Assembly: GCA_017434025.1 (NCBI GenBank)
Contig: JAFRGC010000029.1
Location: 1-50,305 of the forward strand
Source: Mogibacterium sp.
GTDB lineage: Bacteria; Bacillota; Clostridia; Peptostreptococcales; Anaerovoracaceae
DNA: 50,305 bases
Direction: 5' to 3'
Each line of letters begins with the position of its first letter. Position 1 is the first letter of the stretch. Both the position numbers and the translations under genes were made by a program. The notes under the pieces were generated by a model. The model saw only the letters and a program-made list of their open reading frames with translations. It was not told the DNA's origin and did not search any database. Positions 16,012 to 23,614 of this stretch are shown piece by piece.

Positions 16012-18705
16012 ATGGAAACCAGACAAGACAAGCTTATCAGGCTTGGAATCACAATGTGTGCAGGTGAGCTGGATATCACTCCTGAGAGTGCGGAATACCA
16101 GCTGCTCGACTATCTGCTGACTGATGATGAGCTCGAATTGATGAGCAATATGAAGCTCGTCACACCTTACACTGCGAAAGCACTCGCCAAGAAGACCGGT
16201 ATGGACCCGGCGAAAGCTAAGCGCGTGCTCGAAGACTGCGCTGAAAAAGCGTACTTCATGGATGTGAAGATCGGAAAGACCGGCAAGCTCTATCTGCTCG
16301 TGCCGTTTGCTCCTGGTATCTTTGAATTCCAGATGGCAAGGGAGAATGGCTGGGCTGACAAGAATCCGGAGATCTCGTATCTCTTCCAGAGGCACGCATT
16401 TGAATCATACTCCAAGGTCGCTGCTTCCAGCCCGATGGGCGTAGGCATCATGAGAGTCGTTCCTGTTGAGAGCGCTCTGCCTGCAGGAACCAAGATCATG
16501 ACAATGGAGAGACTCAGCACACTGATCGAAACGACGGTCGGAGGCGCTTTCTGCCGTGTTCCGTGCCAGTGCCGCAGAGTACGCCGCATCATGGGCGAAG
16601 GAACCGGTGACCTCGAAGATGGTATGTGCATCTACATGGGACTGCTTGCGGAGTCGATGCTGCGTCATGGCCGCGGAGAGAAACTCACCAAAGAGCAGGT
16701 CTATGAGCATCTTGAAAGAACAGAAGCTATGGGCTGCATCCACCAGATCACAACACTCGAGAGCGGTATCTCATTCGCGATCTGCAACTGCCAGCCGCAG
16801 AGCTGCATGGCGATCGGCAGCGCCACATATTACGGCACACCGAATCTGGTGCGCAGCAATTATGTAGCTGAGATCGACAAAGAGAAGTGCGTTGCGTGCG
16901 GACAGTGTGTCGAAACATGCGCGAACAATGCTCTCAGGCTGGGACAGAAGATTTGTTCCAAGACCCCGATCGTTCATGTACAGACGGAGCTTCCTGATGA
17001 GATCGAGTGGGGTCCGGAGAGATACGATGCGGATTACAGGGATCACAGGAAGAACGTAGTTGAGACGGGTACGTCACCTTGCAAGACGACATGCCCGGCC
17101 CACATTGCGATCCAGGGATATATAAGACTGGCTGCTCAGGGCAAGTACATGGAAGCCCTCGAGCTCATCAAGAAAGAGAATCCGCTGCCTGCAGTATGCG
17201 GCCGCATCTGCCCGCATAACTGCGAGAACGAGTGCACAAGAGGAGAAATCGATCAGGCTGTCGCTATCGATGAGATCAAGAGATTTATCGCCGACAGAGA
17301 GATCGAAGCTTCACAGAGGTTCATCCCTCGCAAGCTCTGGCACCATGACAAGAAGATCGCTGTCATCGGTTCCGGTCCTGCTGGCATCTCCTGCGCATAC
17401 TATCTGGCAGCCGGCGGATATAGAGTAACGGTATTTGAGAAAGAAAAGAGACCGGGCGGCATGCTCGTCAACGGCATCCCTGCGTTCAGACTTGAGAAGG
17501 ACGTAGTAGAGGCTGAGATCGACGTTCTGAGAGCGCTCGGAGTTGAGTTCAGATGCGGCGTGGAAGTCGGTTCTGACGTAACGATCCCTGAGCTCCGTGA
17601 GCAGGGTTTTGAGGCCTTCTATCTGGGCATCGGACTGCAGAACTGCGGCAAACTCGGCATCCCTGGAGAGGACGCCAAGGGTGTCATCGCCGGTGTAGAG
17701 TTCCTCAAGGATATCAACCGCGGCAATGACGTAGAACTTAGCGGCAAAGTAGTCGTGATCGGCGGAGGAAGCATCGGTGCAGACGTTGCACGTACTGCTA
17801 AGAGATATGGTGCTGATCAGGTCGACCTCTACTGCCTTGAGTCATATGATGAGATGCCTATGGGTGAAGAAGACCAGGCATACTGCAAAGAGGACGGTAT
17901 CATCATCCATGACGGATGGGGACAGACTGAGATACTGACCACTAAGGATGGCAGGTGCAAGGGCATCAGGTTCCGCAAGTGCACGAGCGTCAAGAATGAA
18001 GAGGGAAGATTCGACCCTAAGTTCGACGACAGCATCACAGAAGAGGCTAAGTGCCAGACCGTGCTGTACTGCATCGGCCAGAGACCTGACTGGGGCAAAC
18101 TGCTCACAGGAGTCAATGTCGAACTGACACCGAGAGGATTCGTAGTGGCTGATCCGCTGACCTATCAGACAAGTGAGCCTGATATCTTCGCAGGCGGAGA
18201 TATCTATACAGGACAGAAGTTCTGCATCGACGCGATCGCTGCCGGCAAGGAAGCTTCGATCTCGATCAACCGTTTCGTATGGCCGGGACACAGCCTGACT
18301 CTTGCCAGAGACAGAAGAGAGTTCAAAGAACTGGATAAGTCCGATATCGACTTCGATCACGTCAGCTGGGACAACATCAAGCGTCAGGTACCGGGTGTCG
18401 ACAAGGCCAAAGTCGGAACCAAACGCAATGAGAGCCTGACCTTCACGGAGGAACAGCTCAAGAAGGAAACCGCGCGCTGCCTCGGATGCGGAGCAACGAT
18501 CGTCGATCAGAACAGATGTATCGGCTGCGGCGTATGTACCACGAGGTGCAAGTTCGACGCGATCCATCTGATCAAGAAGTTCGACGAGCCGATCCATTCA
18601 ATACGTTTCCGCGAGAAATACGTTGAGAATTACCGCAAGAACCGTGAGATGAAGATCGCAGTCAAGAAGTTCAGAGATCAGGAGAACAGCCAGTTCAAGA
18701 AGTGA
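16012..18705 (+). CDS. Large multi-cluster Fe-S flavoprotein, GltD-like NAD(P)H oxidoreductase fusion
   Basis: An 897-residue cytoplasmic electron-transfer protein. In order: a winged-helix-like region (about 20-90); a Cys-rich domain with CRVPCQCRR near 180 and CNCQPQSC near 258; a 4Fe-4S motif CVACGQCVETC near 293-303; a GltD-type Fe-S domain with CKTTC near 356 and CGRICPHNCENEC near 395-410; an FAD site VIGSGPAG near 450; an NAD(P)H site VIGGGSIG near 580; and a C-terminal pair CLGCG near 823 and CIGCGVCTTRC near 836-846. It should move electrons between NAD(P)H, flavin and several clusters, possibly to ferredoxin. AGAGGGAGA precedes the ATG. It heads an operon with HypA, HAD-SGNH and YitT. 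Domain reading is strong; the physiological reaction is unknown. Confidence 0.85.
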   Translation: METRQDKLIRLGITMCAGELDITPESAEYQLLDYLLTDDELELMSNMKLVTPYTAKALAKKTGMDPAKAKRVLEDCAEKAYFMDVKIGKTGKLYLLVPFAPGIFEFQMARENGWADKNPEISYLFQRHAFESYSKVAASSPMGVGIMRVVPVESALPAGTKIMTMERLSTLIETTVGGAFCRVPCQCRRVRRIMGEGTGDLEDGMCIYMGLLAESMLRHGRGEKLTKEQVYEHLERTEAMGCIHQITTLESGISFAICNCQPQSCMAIGSATYYGTPNLVRSNYVAEIDKEKCVACGQCVETCANNALRLGQKICSKTPIVHVQTELPDEIEWGPERYDADYRDHRKNVVETGTSPCKTTCPAHIAIQGYIRLAAQGKYMEALELIKKENPLPAVCGRICPHNCENECTRGEIDQAVAIDEIKRFIADREIEASQRFIPRKLWHHDKKIAVIGSGPAGISCAYYLAAGGYRVTVFEKEKRPGGMLVNGIPAFRLEKDVVEAEIDVLRALGVEFRCGVEVGSDVTIPELREQGFEAFYLGIGLQNCGKLGIPGEDAKGVIAGVEFLKDINRGNDVELSGKVVVIGGGSIGADVARTAKRYGADQVDLYCLESYDEMPMGEEDQAYCKEDGIIIHDGWGQTEILTTKDGRCKGIRFRKCTSVKNEEGRFDPKFDDSITEEAKCQTVLYCIGQRPDWGKLLTGVNVELTPRGFVVADPLTYQTSEPDIFAGGDIYTGQKFCIDAIAAGKEASISINRFVWPGHSLTLARDRREFKELDKSDIDFDHVSWDNIKRQVPGVDKAKVGTKRNESLTFTEEQLKKETARCLGCGATIVDQNRCIGCGVCTTRCKFDAIHLIKKFDEPIHSIRFREKYVENYRKNREMKIAVKKFRDQENSQFKK

Positions 18706-18721
18706 TGAGGAGCAGTTTCAT

Positions 18722-19072
18722 ATGCATGAATTGACATTGCTGTTCGGAATCGCAGAGCAGGTCGGCCGTGTCGTGAAAGAGAATGATCTGGATCATGTCG
18801 ATGCGGTAGTGATCGATATCGGAGAGGCGACTGCCATCATCCCGGAGTTCATGCAAGACGGGTATTCTGTCGTTTCGGATGACTATGATTTCCTGCGTGG
18901 TTCTGAGCTCATCATCAATACCGTCACGGCGGTCGGCAGATGCCGTGAGTGCGGGTGCGAGTTTCCGATCGTAGAGAACAGGGGACTTTGTCCTGAATGC
19001 GGTAGTTTTGATAAAGACATCATAGCCGGACAGGACTTCATCATAAGAGAAGTGAGGATAATGGAAGAGTAA
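18722..19072 (+). CDS. hypA: HypA-like nickel/zinc metallochaperone
   Basis: A 116-residue protein of the HypA/HybF family, which delivers nickel to [NiFe] hydrogenase or urease. The N-terminal MHE (His2 is the nickel ligand in characterised HypA) and two CxxC pairs of the zinc loop (CREC near 77-80 and CPEC near 93-96) are present. No hydrogenase, urease or other hyp genes are in the window. It starts 17 bp after the Fe-S flavoprotein and ends 2 bp before the HAD-SGNH gene, so it is co-transcribed. Either it feeds a nickel enzyme elsewhere, or it has been adapted to serve the flavoprotein; the second idea is speculation. Confidence 0.82.
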   Translation: MHELTLLFGIAEQVGRVVKENDLDHVDAVVIDIGEATAIIPEFMQDGYSVVSDDYDFLRGSELIINTVTAVGRCRECGCEFPIVENRGLCPECGSFDKDIIAGQDFIIREVRIMEE

Positions 19073-19074
19073 GG

Positions 19075-20364
19075 ATGATCAGGAACGTAGTTTTTGACAT
19101 TGGCAAAGTGCTGATCGGATTCGACTGGATGGACTACCTCAGGTCGATGTTCGATGATGAGACTGCAGACAGGATCACTGCTGCGCTGTGGGGCACAGAT
19201 TACTGGAAGGAGCTTGATCTCGCAGTCCTGAGCGAAGAGGAGATCCTGGACCTGTTTTACAGCGCGGGTCCTGGGTATGAGAAGGAGATCAGGCAGACTT
19301 TCGACCGCATCGGAGAATGTGTCACCAGACGCGATTGGGTGATCCCTCTGCTGGATTCACTGAGAGAGCAGGGGTACAGAGTCTATTACCTGTCCAATCT
19401 TTCTGAGCATGTACTCTTCTCGAATGATGACGCGTTCGAGTTCCTCAAGCATATGGATGGCGGCATTTTCTCATGTTATGTCAACACGATCAAGCCGGGG
19501 CTGGATATCTATCAATGTCTGCTGGACAAATACGGACTGGCTCCGGAAGAGTGCCTGTTCATCGACGACCATCCCGAGAATGTCGCGGCATGTCGGAAAC
19601 TCGGGATGAAGGGTATCATTTTCACGGATTATGACCAGTTTGTCATTGATCTTGACAAAGCGCTGACCAAGGACAGAACTCATGACAAGATCACGGTCCT
19701 GTGCTATGGTGATTCCAACACCTACGGATACGATACGATGACAGGCGGCAGGTATCCGTATGAGAAGAGGTGGACAACGATCCTGGCGGATCTTCTCGGC
19801 GACAGGTATGAAGTCATCCCTGAGGGACTCAATGGCAGAACGACTGCGTATGACAGACCCGGAGCAGGGTGGAAGAACGGTGTCAGCAGTTTTGTCGCAT
19901 GCCTGGGAACGCACAAACCTGTCGATTATCTCGTGATCATGCTCGGGACCAATGACTGCAATGCAGGACTGGACCTTTCCGCTCAGGCGATCGCCAAGGG
20001 AATGGAGAACCTGGTCTGTCTGGCGGAAGAGAAGAGCCCGGAACTGCAGGGCTACATTCCGGAGATCATTGTGACTGCGCCGGCAGCGATACAGGGAAAC
20101 ATTGAGGAATCACCGTTCGCATATGCGCTGAGCCAGGAGTCTGTGAGCAAATCATTCGAGCTAGGAGAACTGTATCGCGAGATTGCGGACAGACATTTGT
20201 GCAAGAGTCTTGACGCAACGACCTCAGCGGAAGTATCATCGTATGACTGTGAGCACCTGACGGAGCAAGGACATCGTCAGCTCGCAGAATTGATGTGTGC
20301 AAAGATCAGAGAGTGCAGTTTCGTGATACCTGCACCTCAGTCTGTCAAAGGAACAAGAAAATGA
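19075..20364 (+). CDS. Fusion of a HAD-superfamily phosphatase and an SGNH/GDSL hydrolase
   Basis: Two enzymes in one 429-residue chain. Residues 1 to about 200 are a HAD hydrolase of the YihX-like group: VVFDIGKVL (nucleophile Asp), YYLSNLSE (motif II), KPGLDIY (motif III Lys) and CLFIDDHPENV (motif IV acids). From about 204, an SGNH hydrolase begins: VLCYGDSNTYGYD (nucleophile Ser), GRTT block II, MLGTND block III, and DCEHLTEQGH with the Asp-His pair. Both catalytic sets look intact. No stop or frameshift separates them. The start lies 2 bp after hypA, and the end overlaps the YitT start by ATGA. It may remove both a phosphate and an acyl or acetyl group from one substrate; that is inference. 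Confidence 0.85.
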   Translation: MIRNVVFDIGKVLIGFDWMDYLRSMFDDETADRITAALWGTDYWKELDLAVLSEEEILDLFYSAGPGYEKEIRQTFDRIGECVTRRDWVIPLLDSLREQGYRVYYLSNLSEHVLFSNDDAFEFLKHMDGGIFSCYVNTIKPGLDIYQCLLDKYGLAPEECLFIDDHPENVAACRKLGMKGIIFTDYDQFVIDLDKALTKDRTHDKITVLCYGDSNTYGYDTMTGGRYPYEKRWTTILADLLGDRYEVIPEGLNGRTTAYDRPGAGWKNGVSSFVACLGTHKPVDYLVIMLGTNDCNAGLDLSAQAIAKGMENLVCLAEEKSPELQGYIPEIIVTAPAAIQGNIEESPFAYALSQESVSKSFELGELYREIADRHLCKSLDATTSAEVSSYDCEHLTEQGHRQLAELMCAKIRECSFVIPAPQSVKGTRK

Positions 20365-21251
20365 AGGGTGAAGGACTGCCAAAACCATTAAAATTTCTGA
20401 GAGAAGCGCTGATCGTCATCATTTCGGCATTCTGCGGATCATCCGTCCAGGTGTTCGTCATGATACCTAACGGAATGACTTCGGGAGGGATTCCCGGAGT
20501 TGCAAGACTCATAACACACTTTTTTCCGGTCAGTTATGCTCTTGTGTATTATCTGATATCCATGGTGATCATCGTGGTCGCATTCGTTACCATGGGCATT
20601 AAAGAACTGAGACGTATCATAGCCCTCTGTCTTACTTATCCGGTGATGCTGTTCATATTCGAACGGATGGACTATCAGTTCCTCCCGGAACAGGACAGGT
20701 TCCTGGCTGCACTGCTGATAGGAGTGTTCTACGGGATAGCGACCGGTGTTGGATATGTCGGAGGGTATTCTTCCGGCGGAACGGATACGATCTCAAGAGT
20801 TCTCAAGTATAAATGCTTCAACCATCTGCGCACAGGCGATATACAGATGGTGATCGATGTAACGATAATTGTCATTTCAGCATTCGTGTTCAACACAAAT
20901 ATCGCAATATATGCTATCGTCACAGCGTATGTTGCAGCCAAAGTCACTTCCGCGATCACGGTGGGATATAACGGCCGGTACGTGCAGTTTGATATCATCT
21001 CATCGGAGTCGGATAAGATCGCTGATTATATAATGCATGAGATCGACAGAGCGGTCACATCTCATATCTCCATGGGAGAGTATACTCACACGGAAAGGAA
21101 GACGCTGACGGTCATCTGTACTCCGGCAGAGAGTATCAGGATCAAGAAGTACGTAGCGGAGGTGGATCCGGATGCCTTCGCGACCATCATGCCGCTGACA
21201 ACGGTGTGGGGCAAGAGATTTTCCAATATCAGGGAAGTTGACAATATCTGA
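20361..21251 (+). CDS. YitT family membrane protein (first copy)
   Basis: A 296-residue membrane protein with about five hydrophobic segments over residues 15-165, followed by a soluble DUF2179-type domain (RAVTSHISMGEYTHTERKTLTVICT region near 235-260). The ATG at 20361 overlaps the stop of the HAD-SGNH gene as ATGA, and this start fits the family length; the longer form would overlap by 70 bp. YitT proteins are common in Firmicutes and of unsettled function, probably transport. A second copy lies at 45711. Confidence 0.87.
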   Translation: MKGEGLPKPLKFLREALIVIISAFCGSSVQVFVMIPNGMTSGGIPGVARLITHFFPVSYALVYYLISMVIIVVAFVTMGIKELRRIIALCLTYPVMLFIFERMDYQFLPEQDRFLAALLIGVFYGIATGVGYVGGYSSGGTDTISRVLKYKCFNHLRTGDIQMVIDVTIIVISAFVFNTNIAIYAIVTAYVAAKVTSAITVGYNGRYVQFDIISSESDKIADYIMHEIDRAVTSHISMGEYTHTERKTLTVICTPAESIRIKKYVAEVDPDAFATIMPLTTVWGKRFSNIREVDNI

Positions 21252-21260
21252 ATCAATGGG

Positions 21261-21285
21261 CGGGACATGAGAATGTCCCGTTTTT
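21261..21285 (+). terminator. Intrinsic terminator of the Fe-S flavoprotein operon
   Basis: CGGGACAT, GAGA-type loop, ATGTCCCG and TTTTT. A perfect 8-bp stem with a T run starting at 21281. Confidence 0.92.
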
Positions 21286-21387
21286 AATGCAGGATTTTCG
21301 AGAAACTTTAGCACTTTAAAGCGCGAAATGGTGTATACTATCTGCATCCGGGCAAACGGTGATTTTAGCATGGAACAGGTGGGAGAT

Positions 21388-21681
21388 ATGATAACAGACA
21401 AGGAAAAGCAGAATCTCAGGCAATTCTACGCAGCGGTACTGTCTCTTAAGGATGAAGAGGAGTGCAGGAAATTCTTTGATGATGTCGCGACGATCAAGGA
21501 GGTGCTGGATCTGTCAGCCAGGCTCGAAGTGGCGAGAATGCTGGATATCGGCACTGTGTTCAGCGAGATCAGCAGGGAGACCGGTGCAAGTTCCGCGACG
21601 ATCAGCCGTGTCAACAAGTGCCTTACATATGGCGAGGGCGGATATAAAACTGTGCTGGACAGGCTGAACAACAGAGAATAG
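21388..21681 (+). CDS. yerC: YerC/YecD-type TrpR-related DNA-binding protein
   Basis: A 97-residue helical protein of the TrpR-like superfamily. It contains a clear helix-turn-helix, MLDIGTVFSEISRETGASSATISR, spanning roughly residues 50-75, where GASSATISRV is the recognition helix. ATG 21388 is chosen since AGGTGGGAG directly precedes it; ATG 21370 and the longer start at 21328 are alternatives that add 6 or 20 residues. It is a single gene between two terminators. Targets are unknown in this organism. Confidence 0.82.
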   Translation: MITDKEKQNLRQFYAAVLSLKDEEECRKFFDDVATIKEVLDLSARLEVARMLDIGTVFSEISRETGASSATISRVNKCLTYGEGGYKTVLDRLNNRE

Positions 21682-21715
21682 ACATAGACGGAGCTCTGCA
21701 GATCATATACAAATG

Positions 21716-21750
21716 AAACAGCCGGAAATCATATGATCACCGGCTGTTTT
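21716..21750. terminator. Bidirectional terminator between yerC and nadE
   Basis: AAACAGCCGG (21716-21725) and CCGGCTGTTT (21740-21749) form a perfect 10-bp stem with T runs on both strands, suiting the convergent genes. Confidence 0.9.
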
Positions 21751-21795
21751 ATAATGCGTAAAACTGTGCTGAATCAGCTGATTGAACTGGATATA

Positions 21796-22533
21796 CTATC
21801 CCTCATACTGGAAGCAATCCATGAATCTCAGTTTGAACAGGTTCTTCTCGTGAAGATAGTCGATGCGCTTCTTGGTCTCAGGGTCATCGATCTCGCCTGT
21901 CCTGATGTATCTGTTGAGGACTTCATAGGTAAATCCGAGCTTGTCTTCATCGCTCATTCCCGACAGACCGTCAGTCGGCACTTTGTCGACGAGAACCGAT
22001 GGAAGGCCGAGGACTCTGCCCATAGCGCGGATCTCTTCGGTGGTAAAGCATGACATCGGGCTGAAGTCACCGACGGAGTCTCCATATCTGGTCGAGTATC
22101 CGACCCAGTCCTCGGAGAGGTTGCAGGTATTGACGACTCTGCCGTTGCGGCTCTGGCCGACAGCATACAGAGTAGACATCCTGATCCTCGGCGGAAGATT
22201 GATGATCGAATCCTTGCTGATCTCGATGCCTGCGTCAGAGATCTGCTGGCACAGTGAGTCAAATGCTCCCTGGATGTTGATGATGTAATGTTCGATGCCG
22301 AGATGCTCGACGAGGAGCTTGGCCATATCGATGTCAGCCTGTTCTCCGTTAGGCATAAGCACACCGATAACATGATCCTGGCCGAGTGCTTCAACACACA
22401 GGGCAGCTGCTATTGAGCTGTCCTTGCCTCCGCTGATACCTACGATAGCATTGCAGCCCGGACCGTTCTTGCTGAACCAGTCTCTGATCCATTCTACTGT
22501 AGCGTTAGTGGCTTTAACTGCATCAAAACCCAT
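21796..22533 (-). CDS. nadE: NAD(+) synthase, ammonia-dependent type
   Basis: Makes NAD from deamido-NAD, ATP and ammonia. The 245-residue product has the N-type ATP pyrophosphatase P-loop SGGKDS at 34-39 and no N-terminal nitrilase domain, so it lacks a built-in glutaminase. The conserved RIRMSTLYAVGQSRNG-type region near 130-145 is present. The ATG at 22531-22533 is chosen since GGGAGGTGAC precedes it; upstream codons to 22644 are outside the family and cross the promoter. Monocistronic and divergent from yhaM. Confidence 0.92.
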   Translation of the reverse strand: MGFDAVKATNATVEWIRDWFSKNGPGCNAIVGISGGKDSSIAAALCVEALGQDHVIGVLMPNGEQADIDMAKLLVEHLGIEHYIINIQGAFDSLCQQISDAGIEISKDSIINLPPRIRMSTLYAVGQSRNGRVVNTCNLSEDWVGYSTRYGDSVGDFSPMSCFTTEEIRAMGRVLGLPSVLVDKVPTDGLSGMSDEDKLGFTYEVLNRYIRTGEIDDPETKKRIDYLHEKNLFKLRFMDCFQYEG

Positions 22534-22572
22534 GATGTCACCTCCCGGATATCTGTGTAGCTTAACAACAAC

Positions 22573-22607
22573 ATTATAGCATACCGCCTGTATCTCTGTG
22601 ATATAAT
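22573..22607. promoter_or_regulatory. Back-to-back extended -10 promoters for nadE and yhaM
   Basis: Minus strand TGcTATAAT (hexamer 22578-22573) faces nadE. Plus strand TGaTATAAT (hexamer 22602-22607) faces yhaM. The two hexamers are only 23 bp apart, so the polymerases would compete. Confidence 0.6.
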
Positions 22608-22648
22608 TATTGATTAGATAAAGACAAATGACAGAAGGAGACATTCAC

Positions 22649-23614
22649 ATGAAACCTTATTACATAAAGGATCTCAGGCCTGATGAAGGCCATCGCCTTG
22701 AGGACCGTTACCTGGTCAGAAATGCCGATATCAGAGACGGCAACAATGGCAAGCACCACCTGTACATGACACTTGCGGACGCGACCGGAGAGGTGCAGGC
22801 TGTCAAATGGACTCTCACACCGGATGAAATGAGCACGTACAGCCGCATCAGGACCGGAATGATCATCTCTGTTTCCGGGAGATGCAAGGAGTATCAGGGC
22901 AAACCTCAGCTTATCCTTGACGACATCAAAGGCCGCGCCAGAGATGATTCCTATGACAGGTCAGATTTCTTCAAGGCTGCTCCGGAGTCACCAGAGGGCA
23001 TGTATGAGTATATACTCAGCAAGATCAACGCGTTCGAAGATGAGGATCTCAAGAAACTCTGCCTGAGCTTCTATACTGACGAGAAGGACCGCATCATGTA
23101 CTGGCCTGCTGCCATGAGCAATCATCACGCCGAATACGCAGGACTTCTGTATCACGTCAAGAGAATGATGATGATGGGGGAGCGCGCCTGCGAGGTCTAT
23201 ACCAATCTCAACAGGGACCTGCTGCTTGCAGGTGTCGCGCTGCACGATATCGAGAAGCTCAACGAGCTTGACTCGGATGAGAATGGTGTCGTTCCGGAAT
23301 ATACACTGGAAGGCAAAATGCTCGGACACCTTGTCATGGGCGTTCACTCGATCGGCGACCGCTGCGAGGAACTGGGTATCGACAAAGAGAAGTGTCTGCT
23401 CATGCAGCACATGGCACTGAGCCATCACTATGAGCCGGAATACGGCAGCCCTAAGAAGCCTCTGTTCCCGGAGGCAGAGATGCTGCACTATCTGGACATG
23501 ACGGACGCCAAGATGTTCGACATGGAAGATGCTCTCAAATTCGTTGAGCCGGGAGGATTCAGCGAGAAGGTATTCACCCTGGACAACCGGAAGCTTTATA
23601 AGAAGACGTTCTGA
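22649..23614 (+). CDS. yhaM: 3'-5' exoribonuclease YhaM-like (OB fold plus HD domain)
   Basis: A 321-residue nuclease: an N-terminal OB-fold (about 10-95, GEVQAVKWTL and GRCKEYQGKPQLIL) binds nucleic acid. An HD phosphohydrolase domain (about 140-300) with HHAEYAGLLYHV, LHDIEKL and MALSHHYE metal-binding histidines and aspartate carries catalysis. AAGGAG precedes ATG 22649; the earlier in-frame ATG at 22628 has no ribosome site. It overlaps recD2 by one base (TGATG). YhaM trims RNA and can act on single-stranded DNA, so pairing with a helicase is sensible. Confidence 0.88.
   Translation: MKPYYIKDLRPDEGHRLEDRYLVRNADIRDGNNGKHHLYMTLADATGEVQAVKWTLTPDEMSTYSRIRTGMIISVSGRCKEYQGKPQLILDDIKGRARDDSYDRSDFFKAAPESPEGMYEYILSKINAFEDEDLKKLCLSFYTDEKDRIMYWPAAMSNHHAEYAGLLYHVKRMMMMGERACEVYTNLNRDLLLAGVALHDIEKLNELDSDENGVVPEYTLEGKMLGHLVMGVHSIGDRCEELGIDKEKCLLMQHMALSHHYEPEYGSPKKPLFPEAEMLHYLDMTDAKMFDMEDALKFVEPGGFSEKVFTLDNRKLYKKTF

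Noticed and set aside
18722-19072. HypA as proof of a nearby nickel hydrogenase
   Set aside because: No hydrogenase subunits or HypB-F are seen anywhere in the window.
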